A DNA stretch of 64,000 nt from Paenibacillus ginsengihumi DSM 21568 (GCF_000380965.1 NZ_KB905550.1:62001-126000), one strand, 5' to 3'; positions 36,880 through 48,672 are shown, counted from the stretch's first letter. Numbers and translations: made by a program. The notes: generated by a model from the letters alone, not told the origin.

Positions 36880-38010
36880 ATGTTTGAATTTGATTTGGAT
36901 ATGGAAGGTTTAGCAAAAATAAAGGTGATTGGTTGCGGCGGCGGCGGAAGCAACGCCGTCAACCGGATGATCGACAACGGCGTCAAGGGCGTGGAATTCA
37001 TTACGGTGAACACGGACGCCCAGGCGCTGCATTTGGCCAAATCCGAGCAAAAGCTGCAGATCGGCGACAAGCTGACGCGCGGTCTCGGAGCCGGAGCCAA
37101 CCCGGAGGTCGGCAAGAAGGCGGCTGAGGAATCGCGCGAGCTGATCGCCAATACGCTGAAGGGCTCCGACATGGTGTTCGTCACCGCCGGCATGGGCGGC
37201 GGCACAGGAACAGGGGCGGCGCCTGTCATTGCCGAGATCGCCAAGGAGTGCGGCGCGCTGACCGTCGGCGTCGTGACGCGCCCCTTCCGCTTTGAAGGCA
37301 TGAAGCGCGCCAGACAGGCGGAGCAGGGCATTGCCGCGTTGAAGGAAAAGGTCGACACGCTGATCATTATTCCGAACGACCGATTGCTGGAAATCGTAGA
37401 CAAGAAGACGCCGATGCTGGAGGCGTTCCGCGAAGCGGATAACGTGCTGCGCCAAGGCGTGCAAGGCATCTCCGACTTGATCGCCGTTCCCGGACTCATC
37501 AACCTCGACTTCGCCGACGTGAAGACGATCATGACCGAGCGCGGCTCGGCGCTCATGGGCATCGGCACGGCGACGGGCGAGAACCGCGCCGCCGAGGCAG
37601 CGAAGAAAGCGATCATGTCGCCGCTGCTCGAGACGTCGATCGACGGCGCACGCGGCGTGCTGCTTAACATTACCGGCGGCTCGAACCTGTCCTTGTACGA
37701 GGTCAACGAAGCGGCGGATATCGTAGCCAACGCTTCCGATCCCGAAGTGAATATGATTTTCGGCGCCGTCATCGACGAGAACCTGAAGGATGAAATTCAG
37801 GTTACGGTCATCGCGACCGGCTTCGAGCACAAAGCCGACGCGCCGCCTCTGCGTTCGCAAGCGGGCGCATCGCAGGGACAAGGCAGCAAGCAGGAAAGCA
37901 TCGACAACCGCCTGAACAACCTGCGTCCGTTCGGCGGCCAGACGTCTCCGGAGCAGCTCGATATCCCGGCATTTTTGCGCAACCGCAACCGCGGCGGCTT
38001 TGATAAGTAA
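36880..38010 (+). CDS. ftsZ: Cell division GTPase FtsZ
   Basis: Tubulin-like GTPase forming the Z-ring, 376 aa. GTP signature [10 protein letters not shown] near residue 106, NTDAQAL and NDRLLEI motifs, short linker, and C-terminal peptide [10 protein letters not shown] that binds FtsA and SepF. Start MFEFDLDM at 36880 with GAGGGGG upstream; the earlier in-frame ATG at 36853 has no site. A strong terminator follows. Confidence 0.97.
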   Translation: MFEFDLDMEGLAKIKVIGCGGGGSNAVNRMIDNGVKGVEFITVNTDAQALHLAKSEQKLQIGDKLTRGLGAGANPEVGKKAAEESRELIANTLKGSDMVFVTAGMGGGTGTGAAPVIAEIAKECGALTVGVVTRPFRFEGMKRARQAEQGIAALKEKVDTLIIIPNDRLLEIVDKKTPMLEAFREADNVLRQGVQGISDLIAVPGLINLDFADVKTIMTERGSALMGIGTATGENRAAEAAKKAIMSPLLETSIDGARGVLLNITGGSNLSLYEVNEAADIVANASDPEVNMIFGAVIDENLKDEIQVTVIATGFEHKADAPPLRSQAGASQGQGSKQESIDNRLNNLRPFGGQTSPEQLDIPAFLRNRNRGGFDK

Positions 38011-38055
38011 GACGCTATAATCTCATATCATATATTTTGGAAGCTCCTATATCGG

Positions 38056-38100
38056 AAACCGCCTTTTGGCCTGAGAATTGGCCATAAAGGCGGTTTTTCT
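38056..38100 (+). terminator. Rho-independent terminator after ftsZ
   Basis: AAACCGCCTTT at 38056-38066 pairs with AAAGGCGGTTT at 38086-38096, followed by TTCTTTT. It closes the division cluster. Confidence 0.9.
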
Positions 38101-38332
38101 TTTGAACAGCGTGAAAGGAACCAGCAAGGCGCTCTCTCCTATTGAAGAAGCGCCAAGTAGCCGCAGCTATAGGAGCGTCCGCACGGCGGCGAGAACGTTG
38201 TCAGGTTATGGCAGGACCATAGCCGCCATGCGGATCGCCCCGGCCCCCTTGGCAAGCGCGGGCCGGAGGCTTTGTGTGCCGTCCCCAAAAGTCTCCACCA
38301 AGCGCCGTTTTTCTCTTTTTCCGCAGCGGTTC

Positions 38333-38399
38333 TCCGACAAAAAAAGATCGTTTCCCTCGGCAAGTTTCAACAGACTTTGGAATATGATTGAATTATACT
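38333..38399 (+). promoter_or_regulatory. Putative Spo0A-activated promoter of spoIIGA
   Basis: TATACT at 38394-38399 is a good -10. A poor -35 (TTCAAC at 38366-38371) stands 22 bp away, the same unusual spacing as the B. subtilis spoIIG promoter. Reverse-oriented 0A-box-like TTCAACA at 38366 and TCCGACA at 38333 (each one mismatch from TTCGACA) are 33 bp apart, three helical turns. The rest of the 38101-38448 gap shows no gene. Confidence 0.45.
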
Positions 38400-38448
38400 T
38401 GTCTCAATCGTTGGATGAGAGGTTAGCTGCGGCAAGGAGGCTGGGAGA

Positions 38449-39351
38449 ATGGTCGTTTATCTCGATATCATTTTCCTCGTCAATGTGCTGATCGACGGAG
38501 CGCTTCTATGGGCGACAGCTCGCGCGAGAAGCCTGCGCTTCCGCTGGTGGAGGCTGGCGGCGGCTGCGGCTCTCGGCGGGGCGTACGTCGTGTTCCTGTT
38601 CTTCCCTCCCTTGTCGTTTCTTTACACGCTCGGCGTGAAGGTAGCGCTGTCGCTGCTGATGCTGCTCATCGCCTTCGGCTTCGGAGGCCTGCAGCATTTT
38701 GCCCGCAATACGGCCGCCTTTTACGCGGTGAATTTTGCCGTGGCGGGGGCGATATTGGGGCTTTATTACATCCGTGATTCGTCCGACGACGTGCTCGCGG
38801 GCCTTGTCGACGCCCGGGTGATCGAGCCGCTGCCCGCCGTTGTGCTGCTCGGGCTCGCCCTCGGCTTTTGGCTGCTGCGCAAGGTGCTTCAGACGGCGAA
38901 GCGCAGGCAGGAAGTGGAACAGTTCATCGCCCAGGTGGAGGTGCAGATCGGCGATGTCTCCGCGAGCTGCGCGGGACTGATCGATACGGGCAACCAGCTC
39001 TACGATCCTCTGACGAAGACGCCGGTCATGGTGATGGAGGCCGCCCAATGGGGCGACCATATTCCGGAAGCGTGGCTGCGCCAGATCAGGAGGGCGGAAG
39101 TCGATCGGATCATTGCCGCCATCGGGACGGACGATGCCTTTATGTGGCAGGACCGCCTGCGGCTGGTGCCTTATCGGGGGGTGAACCGCAATACGCAATT
39201 TATGCTGGCCATCAAGCCGGACCGGGTGATCATCACCTCCGGAGACAAGCGGATCGAGGCGATGAAGGTGCTGGTCGGCCTGGACGGCGGGAGCTTGAGC
39301 GCGGACCAAGCGTACCAGGCCATCATTCATCCGGCGCTGCTCCAGCCTTAA
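38449..39351 (+). CDS. spoIIGA: Sporulation sigma-E processing peptidase SpoIIGA
   Basis: Membrane aspartic protease that removes the SigE pro-sequence, 300 aa. The N-terminal half has five hydrophobic segments; the cytoplasmic half carries the protease motif GLIDTGNQLYDPLT near residue 180 with the catalytic Asp. AAGGAGG at 38434 fixes the start. It is followed 78 bp later by its substrate gene sigE, as in B. subtilis. Confidence 0.94.
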   Translation: MVVYLDIIFLVNVLIDGALLWATARARSLRFRWWRLAAAAALGGAYVVFLFFPPLSFLYTLGVKVALSLLMLLIAFGFGGLQHFARNTAAFYAVNFAVAGAILGLYYIRDSSDDVLAGLVDARVIEPLPAVVLLGLALGFWLLRKVLQTAKRRQEVEQFIAQVEVQIGDVSASCAGLIDTGNQLYDPLTKTPVMVMEAAQWGDHIPEAWLRQIRRAEVDRIIAAIGTDDAFMWQDRLRLVPYRGVNRNTQFMLAIKPDRVIITSGDKRIEAMKVLVGLDGGSLSADQAYQAIIHPALLQP

Positions 39352-39429
39352 ATCCGCCACCTGGCGACGGACGGCTGCCTGGCATAAATCCGACAAATAC
39401 CGACTAACGAAATGGGAGGAACGCGAATC

Positions 39430-40152
39430 ATGTGGGTCAAGTGGAAGCTGATCATGCAAATTTTCTATTTCCGCCTTTTGCTGCTGCTGGGGTTGAAAGG
39501 GGAGGAGATTTATTACATCGGAGGAAGCGAAGCGCTGCCGCCTCCACTCACCCGCGAAGAGGAAGAGTATTTGCTGGAAAGGCTTCCATCCGGCGATGCG
39601 GCGATACGCGGCATGCTTATCGAAAGAAACCTCAGGCTCGTCGTGTACATCGCCCGCAAGTTCGAGAACACCGGCATCAATATCGAGGACCTGGTCTCGA
39701 TCGGAGCGATCGGGCTTATCAAGGCGGTCAACACCTTCGATCCGGAGAAAAAAATCAAGCTGGCTACCTACGCGTCCCGCTGCATCGAGAACGAAATCCT
39801 CATGTATTTGCGGCGCAACAGCAAGATCCGTACGGAAGTTTCGTTCGACGAGCCGCTGAACATCGACTGGGACGGCAACGAGCTGCTGCTGTCCGATGTG
39901 CTGGGCACGGAGAACGATACGATTTACCGCAACATCGAAGAGCAGGTCGACCGCAAGCTGCTGCACAAAGCGCTAGACAAGCTGTCGGAGCGGGAGCGGA
40001 CGATCATGGAGCTGCGCTTCGGCCTCACCGACGGCGAGGAGAAGACGCAGAAGGACGTGGCCGATATGCTCGGCATTTCCCAATCCTATATATCGCGGCT
40101 GGAGAAGCGGATCATCAAACGGCTGCGCAAGGAATTCAATAAAATGGTCTAA
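39430..40152 (+). CDS. sigE: Sporulation sigma factor SigE (pro-form)
   Basis: Mother-cell early sigma factor, 240 aa, close to the 239 of B. subtilis. The first 27 or so residues are the hydrophobic/basic pro-sequence ([17 protein letters not shown]) removed by SpoIIGA. Region 2 motifs [16 protein letters not shown] and the region 4 helix-turn-helix [17 protein letters not shown] are intact. GGGAGGA at 39415 fixes the start. An in-frame upstream ATG at 39412 overlaps the ribosome site. Confidence 0.95.
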   Translation: MWVKWKLIMQIFYFRLLLLLGLKGEEIYYIGGSEALPPPLTREEEEYLLERLPSGDAAIRGMLIERNLRLVVYIARKFENTGINIEDLVSIGAIGLIKAVNTFDPEKKIKLATYASRCIENEILMYLRRNSKIRTEVSFDEPLNIDWDGNELLLSDVLGTENDTIYRNIEEQVDRKLLHKALDKLSERERTIMELRFGLTDGEEKTQKDVADMLGISQSYISRLEKRIIKRLRKEFNKMV

Positions 40153-40259
40153 ATTGGCAATAAAAAAATTATGTTCGCATCGCATCATTTGCAGCCTTGT
40201 CCGGCTTGCTTTTTCGGCGAACGCCCTGCCTGCCGGCCAGGCGGGCGGGGAAGGGAAGC

Positions 40260-40287
40260 GCATAAAAAACAGGACCAAGGAGATAAT
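40260..40287 (+). promoter_or_regulatory. Putative sigma-F promoter of sigG
   Basis: GCATA at 40260-40264 and GGAGATAAT at 40279-40287 fit the sigma-F consensus (GYWTA and GGNNANANT), 14 bp apart. Transcription would start near 40294, downstream of the left arm of the hairpin described next. Confidence 0.5.
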
Positions 40288-40309
40288 TAACAGTAATGTT
40301 TCTCCTTGG
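40275..40309 (+). promoter_or_regulatory. Leader hairpin abutting the sigG ribosome site
   Basis: CCAAGGAGA at 40275-40283 pairs with TCTCCTTGG at 40301-40309 (9 bp, 17-nt loop). The right arm takes the first two bases of the GGGAGGT ribosome site. The left arm overlaps the putative sigma-F -10, so only readthrough RNA from sigE would contain both arms. Confidence 0.6.
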
Positions 40310-40321
40310 GAGGTATACACG

Positions 40322-41104
40322 GTGACCCGAAACAAAGTCGAAATTTGCGGTGTGGACACATCGAAGCTGCCGGTTCTAACCAATGCCGAAATGCGCGAGC
40401 TGTTCGTTCAACTGCAGTCGCACAGCGACCGGTCTGCAAGAGAGAAATTGGTGAACGGCAATCTCCGGCTCGTTCTGAGCGTCATTCAGCGCTTCAACAA
40501 CCGCGGGGAATTTGTGGACGACTTGTTCCAGGTCGGCTGCATCGGACTGATGAAAGCCATTGATAATTTCGATTTGAGCCAAAACGTGAAATTCTCCACT
40601 TACGCGGTGCCGATGATTATCGGGGAAATACGCAGGTATCTCCGGGACAACAATCCGATTCGCGTCTCCCGCAGCTTGCGGGACATCGCTTATAAAGCGC
40701 TGCAGGTGCGCGATCAGCTCACGAATCAAAATTCCCGCGAGCCCACGATCTACGAAATCTCGGAGGCGCTGGGCGTGCCGAAGGAGGACGTGGTGTTCGC
40801 GCTGGACGCGATCCAGGACCCGGTCTCGCTGTTCGAGCCAATCTATCACGACAGCGGCGACCCGATCTATGTAATGGACCAGATCAGCGACGATCGGAAC
40901 AAGGATATTTCCTGGATCGAGGGCATTGCCCTCCGGGAAGCGATGCGCAAGCTCAACGACCGGGAAAAAATGATTTTGTCCATGCGCTTTTTCGACGGAA
41001 AGACGCAGATGGAGGTGGCCGACGAGATCGGCATTTCGCAAGCGCAAGTATCGCGATTGGAAAAATCAGCGATCTCCCAGATGCAAAAGCACGTCAAGCA
41101 ATAG
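40322..41104 (+). CDS. sigG: Forespore sigma factor SigG
   Basis: Late forespore sigma factor, 260 aa, equal to the B. subtilis length. N-terminus VTRNKVEICGVDTSKLPVL, region 2 KLVNGNLRLVLSVIQRFNNRGE, DLFQVGCIGLMKAIDNFDL, and region 4 MEVADEIGISQAQVSRLEK. GTG start at 40322 with GGGAGGT at 40308-40314; the open frame further upstream is noncoding leader. It lies 169 bp after sigE, preceded by its own sigma-F-like promoter. Confidence 0.96.
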   Translation: MTRNKVEICGVDTSKLPVLTNAEMRELFVQLQSHSDRSAREKLVNGNLRLVLSVIQRFNNRGEFVDDLFQVGCIGLMKAIDNFDLSQNVKFSTYAVPMIIGEIRRYLRDNNPIRVSRSLRDIAYKALQVRDQLTNQNSREPTIYEISEALGVPKEDVVFALDAIQDPVSLFEPIYHDSGDPIYVMDQISDDRNKDISWIEGIALREAMRKLNDREKMILSMRFFDGKTQMEVADEIGISQAQVSRLEKSAISQMQKHVKQ

Positions 41105-41147
41105 CTGCAAACACGATGCGCACAGCTTCGCACGCAATCGATTGAGC

Positions 41148-41181
41148 GACCCGACCCGCCCTGCGGGAAAGGTCTTTTTTT
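41148..41181 (+). terminator. Rho-independent terminator after sigG
   Basis: Outer GACC/GGTC and inner CCCGC/GCGGG stems are followed by seven T. Confidence 0.85.
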
Positions 41182-41236
41182 ATTCATTCGGACAATCGGA
41201 TGAAGCGATTTTTGGGGAATTGTTGATGCCGGAAGA

Positions 41237-41265
41237 GGATGTTTTGCCCAGGTGGTACATACATA
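41237..41265 (+). promoter_or_regulatory. Possible sigma-E promoter of ylmC
   Basis: GGATGTT at 41237-41243 and CATACATA at 41258-41265 are 14 bp apart, near the sigma-E pattern (KMATATT and CATACANT). The match is partial. Confidence 0.35.
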
Positions 41266-41335
41266 TAGAGTAATCAGAAAAGCATTCGGCAGGAAAGCCG
41301 GCGCTCCGAACCGATGAGAAATGGGGTGGCTGCGA

Positions 41336-41635
41336 GTGAAAATTTCCGATTTCCAAACCAAAGATGTGATCAACATTGTCGATGGAAAAAAGCTCGGACA
41401 CGTAACGGATCTGGAGCTCGATCTGTTTCACGGCCGGATTGAAGCGATCGTCGTGCCGGCCGGCGGCAAATGGTTCGGCTTGTTCGGGCCGGGGGGCGGG
41501 TTCGTCATTCCATGGAGAAATATTGTCAAAATCGGCATGGACGTCGTGCTGGTCAAGCTGGACGACGCGCGGATGTATCGCCCGCAGGAAGATGTCGGCG
41601 AGCCTTACGATCCGGTGCGCGCTTATCGCGGCTAA
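41336..41635 (+). CDS. ylmC: YlmC/YmxH family PRC-barrel protein
   Basis: Small beta-barrel protein of 99 aa (KISDFQTKDVINIVDGKKLGH, LELDLFHGRIEAIVVP, IPWRNIVKIG). The family is widespread in spore-formers and linked to sporulation, but its molecular role is unknown. GTG 41336 is chosen because family members begin V/MKISD and GGGGTGG is well placed; ATG 41321 is the alternative. It stands between sigG and ylmD as in B. subtilis. Confidence 0.82.
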   Translation: MKISDFQTKDVINIVDGKKLGHVTDLELDLFHGRIEAIVVPAGGKWFGLFGPGGGFVIPWRNIVKIGMDVVLVKLDDARMYRPQEDVGEPYDPVRAYRG

Positions 41636-41787
41636 CGTTCCTTGCGCGCCGAATCGGCCGCATCGCTCCGGCGGGATGGGACGCTGCCTTAGGACGGCGT
41701 AGCCGCCGGTTCCGATTTTCGTGTATACTGGAGCTAATCAATCAGGCGGGCCAGCCTTTGCGGCCTGTGAAGGCAGGGGGAAGGAAG

Positions 41788-42648
41788 ATGGAACCGTTCG
41801 TGCAGGCAACGGGAGAGAACGGCTGCACGGTGCTGGAGCTGGCCGGATGGACCCGGGAGTACCCTTATATGACGGCGGGCTTCAGCTCCAGGCTGGGCGG
41901 CGTGAGCCAAGGCGCCTACGAAGGCCTGAACTGCGGCCTGCATGTCGGCGACGCGCCGAACAGCGTCGTGGAGAATCGGCGGAGGCTGGCCGCCGCTGTG
42001 CAGGTGCCGTTCGGCGACTGCGTCTATGCGGAGCAGGTGCATGGCAAAGACGTCCAGCTCGTCACGCGGAAGCAGCGCGGCGCCGGCATCGATTCGCGGG
42101 AAACGGCGCTGCAGGCGAAGGACGGCTTCGTCACGAACGAGCGGGGCGTCATGCTGCACGCGCTGTTCGCCGATTGCGTGCCGCTGTTCTTCTTCGATCC
42201 GGTGCGCCGCGCCGTAGGCCTGGCGCACGCCGGCTGGAGGGGCTCCGTGCTGCAAATCGCAAGAGCCGCCGTGGAGACGATGAGCGCGGCTTACGGCACG
42301 AAGCCGCGCGAGCTTCGCGCCGCGATCGGGCCGTCCATCGGGGCGTGCTGCTACGAGGTCGACGGGAGTGTCATCGGACGCGTCGACGCGGTGCTGGCCG
42401 AGCTCGGAATTCGCGGCGAGGGGGACGGAGCGGATTCCGTCTACCAGCTGCGGCCGGACGGCAAAGCGATGTTAAGCTTGCAACAATTGAACCGACAAAT
42501 TATGATAAAAGCAGGAATTTTGCCGTCACATATCGAAATAAGTGGCTTATGCACGAGCTGCCGTACCGATTTGTTCTACTCCCACCGCAAGGAGGGAGGC
42601 GCAACCGGACGAATGGCGGCATGGATCGGCTTGCGGGAAGAGGTGTAA
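41788..42648 (+). CDS. ylmD: YlmD, purine nucleoside phosphorylase/laccase-domain protein
   Basis: PgeF/YfiH-family Cu/Zn enzyme, 286 aa. Members phosphorolyse or deaminate purine nucleosides and were earlier called polyphenol oxidases. The metal ligands are visible: His in EQVHGKDV, Cys in FADCVPLFF and His in LAHAGWRG. A TATACT at 41724 may be its -10. GGGGGAAGG fixes the start at 41788. The role next to division genes is unclear. Confidence 0.9.
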   Translation: MEPFVQATGENGCTVLELAGWTREYPYMTAGFSSRLGGVSQGAYEGLNCGLHVGDAPNSVVENRRRLAAAVQVPFGDCVYAEQVHGKDVQLVTRKQRGAGIDSRETALQAKDGFVTNERGVMLHALFADCVPLFFFDPVRRAVGLAHAGWRGSVLQIARAAVETMSAAYGTKPRELRAAIGPSIGACCYEVDGSVIGRVDAVLAELGIRGEGDGADSVYQLRPDGKAMLSLQQLNRQIMIKAGILPSHIEISGLCTSCRTDLFYSHRKEGGATGRMAAWIGLREEV

Positions 42649-42653
42649 CCTTA

Positions 42654-43337
42654 GTGTCGATGAAAGATCGGATCGAAGCCGTGGAGGCGCGCATCGCCGC
42701 GGCCTGCGCCAGAGCCGGCCGGGACCGCGGGGAAGTGGAAGTCATTGCGGTGACAAAGTACGTATCGCTGGAGACGACCGGCGAAGCTATCCGGGAAGGA
42801 CTGCGCCATCTCGGCGAGAACCGGTGGCAGGACGCCGCTCCGAAGCTGCAGACATACGGGGAGGCGGCCGAATGGCATTTTATCGGTCATCTGCAGACGA
42901 ACAAAGTGAAGGACGTTATCGGCAAATTTCGCTATATCCATTCGTTGGACAGGCTCTCGCTGGCCAAAGAGCTGGAGAAGAAAGCGGGGCAGCTGGGACT
43001 TACGGTTCCCTGCTTCATCCAGGTGAACGTATCCGGAGAAGAGAGCAAGTACGGTCTGGCCCCGGACAAGCTGCTGGAGTTTGCCGGCGAATTGAGAGCG
43101 TTTGAGCATTTGCGGATCGTCGGTCTCATGACGATGGCGCCGTACGAAGCGGAGCCTGAAGCGACGCGGCCGGTGTTCAGAGGGCTCAGAGAGCTGCGCG
43201 ACCGGCTTAACCGGGAGGGCGTGCTCGGCTACGAAGCGCCGCATTTGTCCATGGGGATGTCAAACGATTTCGAAGTGGCGATCGAGGAAGGGGCGACTTG
43301 GGTTCGGCTCGGTTCGTCGCTCGTAGGTAGAGAATGA
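42654..43337 (+). CDS. ylmE: YlmE, YggS-family PLP homeostasis protein
   Basis: PLP-binding TIM-barrel protein, 227 aa, no known catalysis; it buffers pyridoxal phosphate. Lys35 in AVTKYVS binds PLP, with GENRWQDA, WHFIGHLQTNK, SMGMSNDFEVAI and WVRLGSSLVG as family motifs. GTG 42654 is preferred, 8 bp after AGAGGTG; ATG 42660 is possible. Its stop overlaps an unused ATG just ahead of sepF. Confidence 0.92.
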   Translation: MSMKDRIEAVEARIAAACARAGRDRGEVEVIAVTKYVSLETTGEAIREGLRHLGENRWQDAAPKLQTYGEAAEWHFIGHLQTNKVKDVIGKFRYIHSLDRLSLAKELEKKAGQLGLTVPCFIQVNVSGEESKYGLAPDKLLEFAGELRAFEHLRIVGLMTMAPYEAEPEATRPVFRGLRELRDRLNREGVLGYEAPHLSMGMSNDFEVAIEEGATWVRLGSSLVGRE

Positions 43338-43360
43338 CGTCTTTGAAGGAGGAGAGGAAG

Positions 43361-43816
43361 ATGGGCGTGATGAACAAGGTCATGAATTTTTTGGGCTTGC
43401 AGGAGGAGGAAGAGGTCATCGAGCGCGAACGGGTGCGGGACCGCGATCCGGAGCGGGGGGCGGAGGCGTTTCACGATGAGGAATATGAAACCCACGCAAC
43501 GGAGCTGCGTACTAAGAATAAGGCCAATATTGTGAGCATTCATTCGCAAAAGAACGTTCGCGTCATGCTGACGGAGCCCCGATCTTACGAAGAGACGCAG
43601 GAGATCGCCGATTACTTGCGCTCAAGACGACCGGTCGTCGTCAACCTGCACAAGGTGAGAGGTGAGCAGGCGACGCGGATCGTCGACTTTTTGAGCGGGA
43701 CGGTGTATGCGCTGAACGGATCGATTTCCAAGATCGGAACGAACATTTTCCTGTGTACGCCGGATACGGTGGAAATTCACGGCTCCATCTCGGAAATGAT
43801 GAACCCCGAAGACTGA
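43361..43816 (+). CDS. sepF: Cell division protein SepF
   Basis: Ring-forming FtsZ partner and membrane anchor, 151 aa. It has an N-terminal amphipathic helix (MGVMNKVMNFLGL), acidic/basic linker, then the SepF domain (VRVMLTEPRSYEETQEIADYL, RPVVVNLHKV, DFLSGTVYALNGSISKIG). AAGGAGGAG at 43346 supports ATG 43361 over the in-frame ATG at 43334. Confidence 0.95.
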   Translation: MGVMNKVMNFLGLQEEEEVIERERVRDRDPERGAEAFHDEEYETHATELRTKNKANIVSIHSQKNVRVMLTEPRSYEETQEIADYLRSRRPVVVNLHKVRGEQATRIVDFLSGTVYALNGSISKIGTNIFLCTPDTVEIHGSISEMMNPED

Positions 43817-43841
43817 TGCTCCAGAAAACGAGGTGAACTTA

Positions 43842-44108
43842 GTGGCAGGCTATATAATGACACTGGTTGAAATATACCGGTACGTGCTGATCGCCTATAT
43901 CCTCCTGTCCTGGCTGCCGAACGCGAGGGACAGCTTTATCGGCGAAATTTTAGGCAAGCTGTGCGAGCCGTATTTGTCGATCTTCCGTCGGTTCATTCCG
44001 CCGCTCGGCATGATCGACATCTCCCCGATTGTAGCGCTGATCGCGCTTCACTTCGTCGGATACGGACTCGTCACGGTGATTAGCTTTATAACAGGTGGGA
44101 GAATTTGA
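43842..44108 (+). CDS. ylmG: YggT-family membrane protein (YlmG)
   Basis: Two-helix membrane protein of 88 aa with the YggT motifs VLIAYILLSWLPNAR and CEPYLSIFRRFIPP...IDISPIVALIAL. Role unknown; linked to division by position and to nucleoid/chloroplast division by plant homologues. GTG 43842 follows GAGGTG. The stop overlaps the ylmH start (TTGA). Confidence 0.9.
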   Translation: MAGYIMTLVEIYRYVLIAYILLSWLPNARDSFIGEILGKLCEPYLSIFRRFIPPLGMIDISPIVALIALHFVGYGLVTVISFITGGRI

Positions 44109-44887
44109 CGAACGAGCATTTGTATCCGCATTTTCATCCGGACGAGCACCGCTTCGTCGACAAAGCGGCCGAATGGGTAGCGCGGGCGGAGCAGCACGAC
44201 GTCAAGCTGACCGATTTTTTGGACCCGCGGCAAGCTTACATTTTGACGACGCTGGTGCAGCGCAGCGCGGATGTTCACGTCCGCTTCGAAGGCGGACATC
44301 CGGACGCCGAGCGGAGACGGGCGCTCGTTGCGCCCGACTACAGGGTGCTGGACGGCGAAGATATGGGCATTCGGCTCCTTTCCGTCGAATCGCCGGATGA
44401 GAAGCTGGGGCAGCTGGATCACGGTGATTACATGGGAGCGATTCTCGGCCTCGGCATCAAGCGGGAGAAGATAGGAGACATTCATGTGCGTCCGGACGGC
44501 TGCCATGTCGTAGCGGCGTCCGAGGTGGCCGATTTCATCCGTCTCCATCTGTCGCAGGTTCACCGGGTTCAGGTGCGGACAGAGCTGCTGCCGCTGGATC
44601 AGCTCCGGATCGTTCAGACGCGGCTTGAGGAAATGAGCTTTACCGTCGCTTCCATGAGGCTGGACGGCATTGCCGGCGACGTATGGCGCCTGAGCCGGGC
44701 CAAGGTGCTCGTTCCGATCAAGGCCGGACGCTGCAAGGTGAACTGGAAGCAGACGGAGGACCCGAGCCATCCGCTCAGGCAGGGCGATGTCGTCTCTCTC
44801 CAGGGATTCGGCAGATTCAAGCTCATGGAAGTCGAGGGCACGACCAAAAAAGGCAGGATTCGCGTAAAAATCGGCAAATATGTCTAA
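44105..44887 (+). CDS. ylmH: YlmH, S4-domain RNA-binding protein
   Basis: 260-aa protein with an N-terminal HFHPDEHRFVDKAAEW segment and a C-terminal S4 domain (GDVWRLSRAKVLVPIKAGRC, GDVVSLQGFGRFKL). Recent work on homologues places it in ribosome quality control. TTG start overlapping ylmG, with GGTGGGAG upstream. Its last codons form the left arm of the following terminator. Confidence 0.9.
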   Translation: MTNEHLYPHFHPDEHRFVDKAAEWVARAEQHDVKLTDFLDPRQAYILTTLVQRSADVHVRFEGGHPDAERRRALVAPDYRVLDGEDMGIRLLSVESPDEKLGQLDHGDYMGAILGLGIKREKIGDIHVRPDGCHVVAASEVADFIRLHLSQVHRVQVRTELLPLDQLRIVQTRLEEMSFTVASMRLDGIAGDVWRLSRAKVLVPIKAGRCKVNWKQTEDPSHPLRQGDVVSLQGFGRFKLMEVEGTTKKGRIRVKIGKYV

Positions 44888-44902
44888 AATGCCGATTTTT
44901 TT
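44865..44902 (+). terminator. Terminator overlapping the end of ylmH
   Basis: AAAATCGGCA at 44866-44875, inside the coding region, pairs with TGCCGATTTT at 44889-44898, followed by more T. Confidence 0.85.
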
Positions 44903-44998
44903 TCATGAGCGGCAGCAGGAAAAACGGGGAAACCGTCGAATATAGCATAGCGTAATAGGATTGAGCTTGCCTGTCGCCAACATTCTAGGAGGTGCACC

Positions 44999-45478
44999 AT
45001 GCCTTTAACGCCGCTTGATATACATAACAAGGAATTCAGCCGCAGCTTCCGCGGGTATGACGAGGATCAGGTCAATGAATTTCTGGATCAGGTGATCAAG
45101 GATTACGAGGCGCTGATCCGTGAAAATAAAGAGCTGCAAAGCCAGCTCGCCGCGATTCAGGAACGGCTCGACCATTTCGCGAATATCGAGGAGACGCTCA
45201 GCAAGACGATCATTATTGCCCAGGAAGCTGCCGATGAAGTGAGGAACAATTCCAAGAAGGAAGCGCAGCTGATCATTAAGGAAGCGGAGAAGAACGCCGA
45301 CCGCATTATTAACGATTCGCTCGCCAAGTCGCGCAAGATCGCCCTGGAGATTGAGGAGCTCAAGAAGCAGGCCTCGATCTACCGCACCCGCTTCCGCACG
45401 CTGATCGAAGCGCAGCTGGAGCTGCTCAGCAAGGAAGACTGGACGTCGCTGGAACGGACGGAGCCCGAAGAGTCCTAA
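44999..45478 (+). CDS. divIVA: Division site and polarity protein DivIVA
   Basis: Coiled-coil protein that recognises curved membrane at poles and septa, 159 aa. The conserved N-terminus is LTPLDIHNKEFSRSFRGYDEDQVNEFLD, followed by long heptads to about residue 145. GGAGGTG just before the ATG. It is transcribed apart from ylmH, because a terminator lies between. Confidence 0.95.
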   Translation: MPLTPLDIHNKEFSRSFRGYDEDQVNEFLDQVIKDYEALIRENKELQSQLAAIQERLDHFANIEETLSKTIIIAQEAADEVRNNSKKEAQLIIKEAEKNADRIINDSLAKSRKIALEIEELKKQASIYRTRFRTLIEAQLELLSKEDWTSLERTEPEES

Positions 45479-45508
45479 GCCTCGCTCGGGCAGACGGCTT
45501 GGAGGAAG

Positions 45509-45537
45509 TTGACGCGAGGCGCAATTTTCGCTATACT
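45509..45537 (+). promoter_or_regulatory. Sigma-A promoter of the ileS T-box
   Basis: TTGACG at 45509-45514 and TATACT at 45532-45537, 17-bp spacer. Confidence 0.8.
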
Positions 45538-45540
45538 CCA

Positions 45541-45850
45541 GTAATAATAAGGCAAGATTCGAACGCGTTGATCGGGACGAGTACATGGCAGAAGCGGGAG
45601 CCAGCGAACCGGGGACTGGTGCGAGCCCGGACTTCCAAGCAGCTGTGGAAAATCACCCGTGAGCGGTCTCCCGAACGCCGGGGCCAAGAAGCCCTTGCCG
45701 GTAAGGAGACTCGGTTGATCCCGTTATCGATCGCAGAGAGTGAAGCTGTCATGCTCCCGGCATTCGGATGCGGGCTGGAGCCGCATGGCGCTTAATCAGG
45801 GTGGTACCGCGAGGCAACTCGTCCCTAGGGATGAGCGGCCTCTTTTTTGT
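45541..45850 (+). ncRNA. T-box leader (isoleucine) controlling ileS
   Basis: Stem I with the AG-rich bulges, specifier ATC at 45652-45654 (GGAAAATCACC context) for tRNA-Ile, and the conserved AGGGTGGTACCGCG at 45798-45811 that pairs with the uncharged tRNA acceptor end. A GAGGC...GCCTC stem with TTTTTT at 45811-45848 is the terminator. Uncharged tRNA-Ile should favour the antiterminator and raise IleRS. Confidence 0.93.
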
Positions 45851-45903
45851 TTACCCGGAATGAGCGGTGCACCCAAGGTCAAAACGAAAGTGGAGTGAAG
45901 AAT

Positions 45904-48672
<2,769 letters not shown>

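Noticed and set aside
38078-38491. 137-aa frame between ftsZ and spoIIGA
   Set aside because: It begins inside the ftsZ terminator, has no ribosome site and runs over the spoIIGA promoter region.
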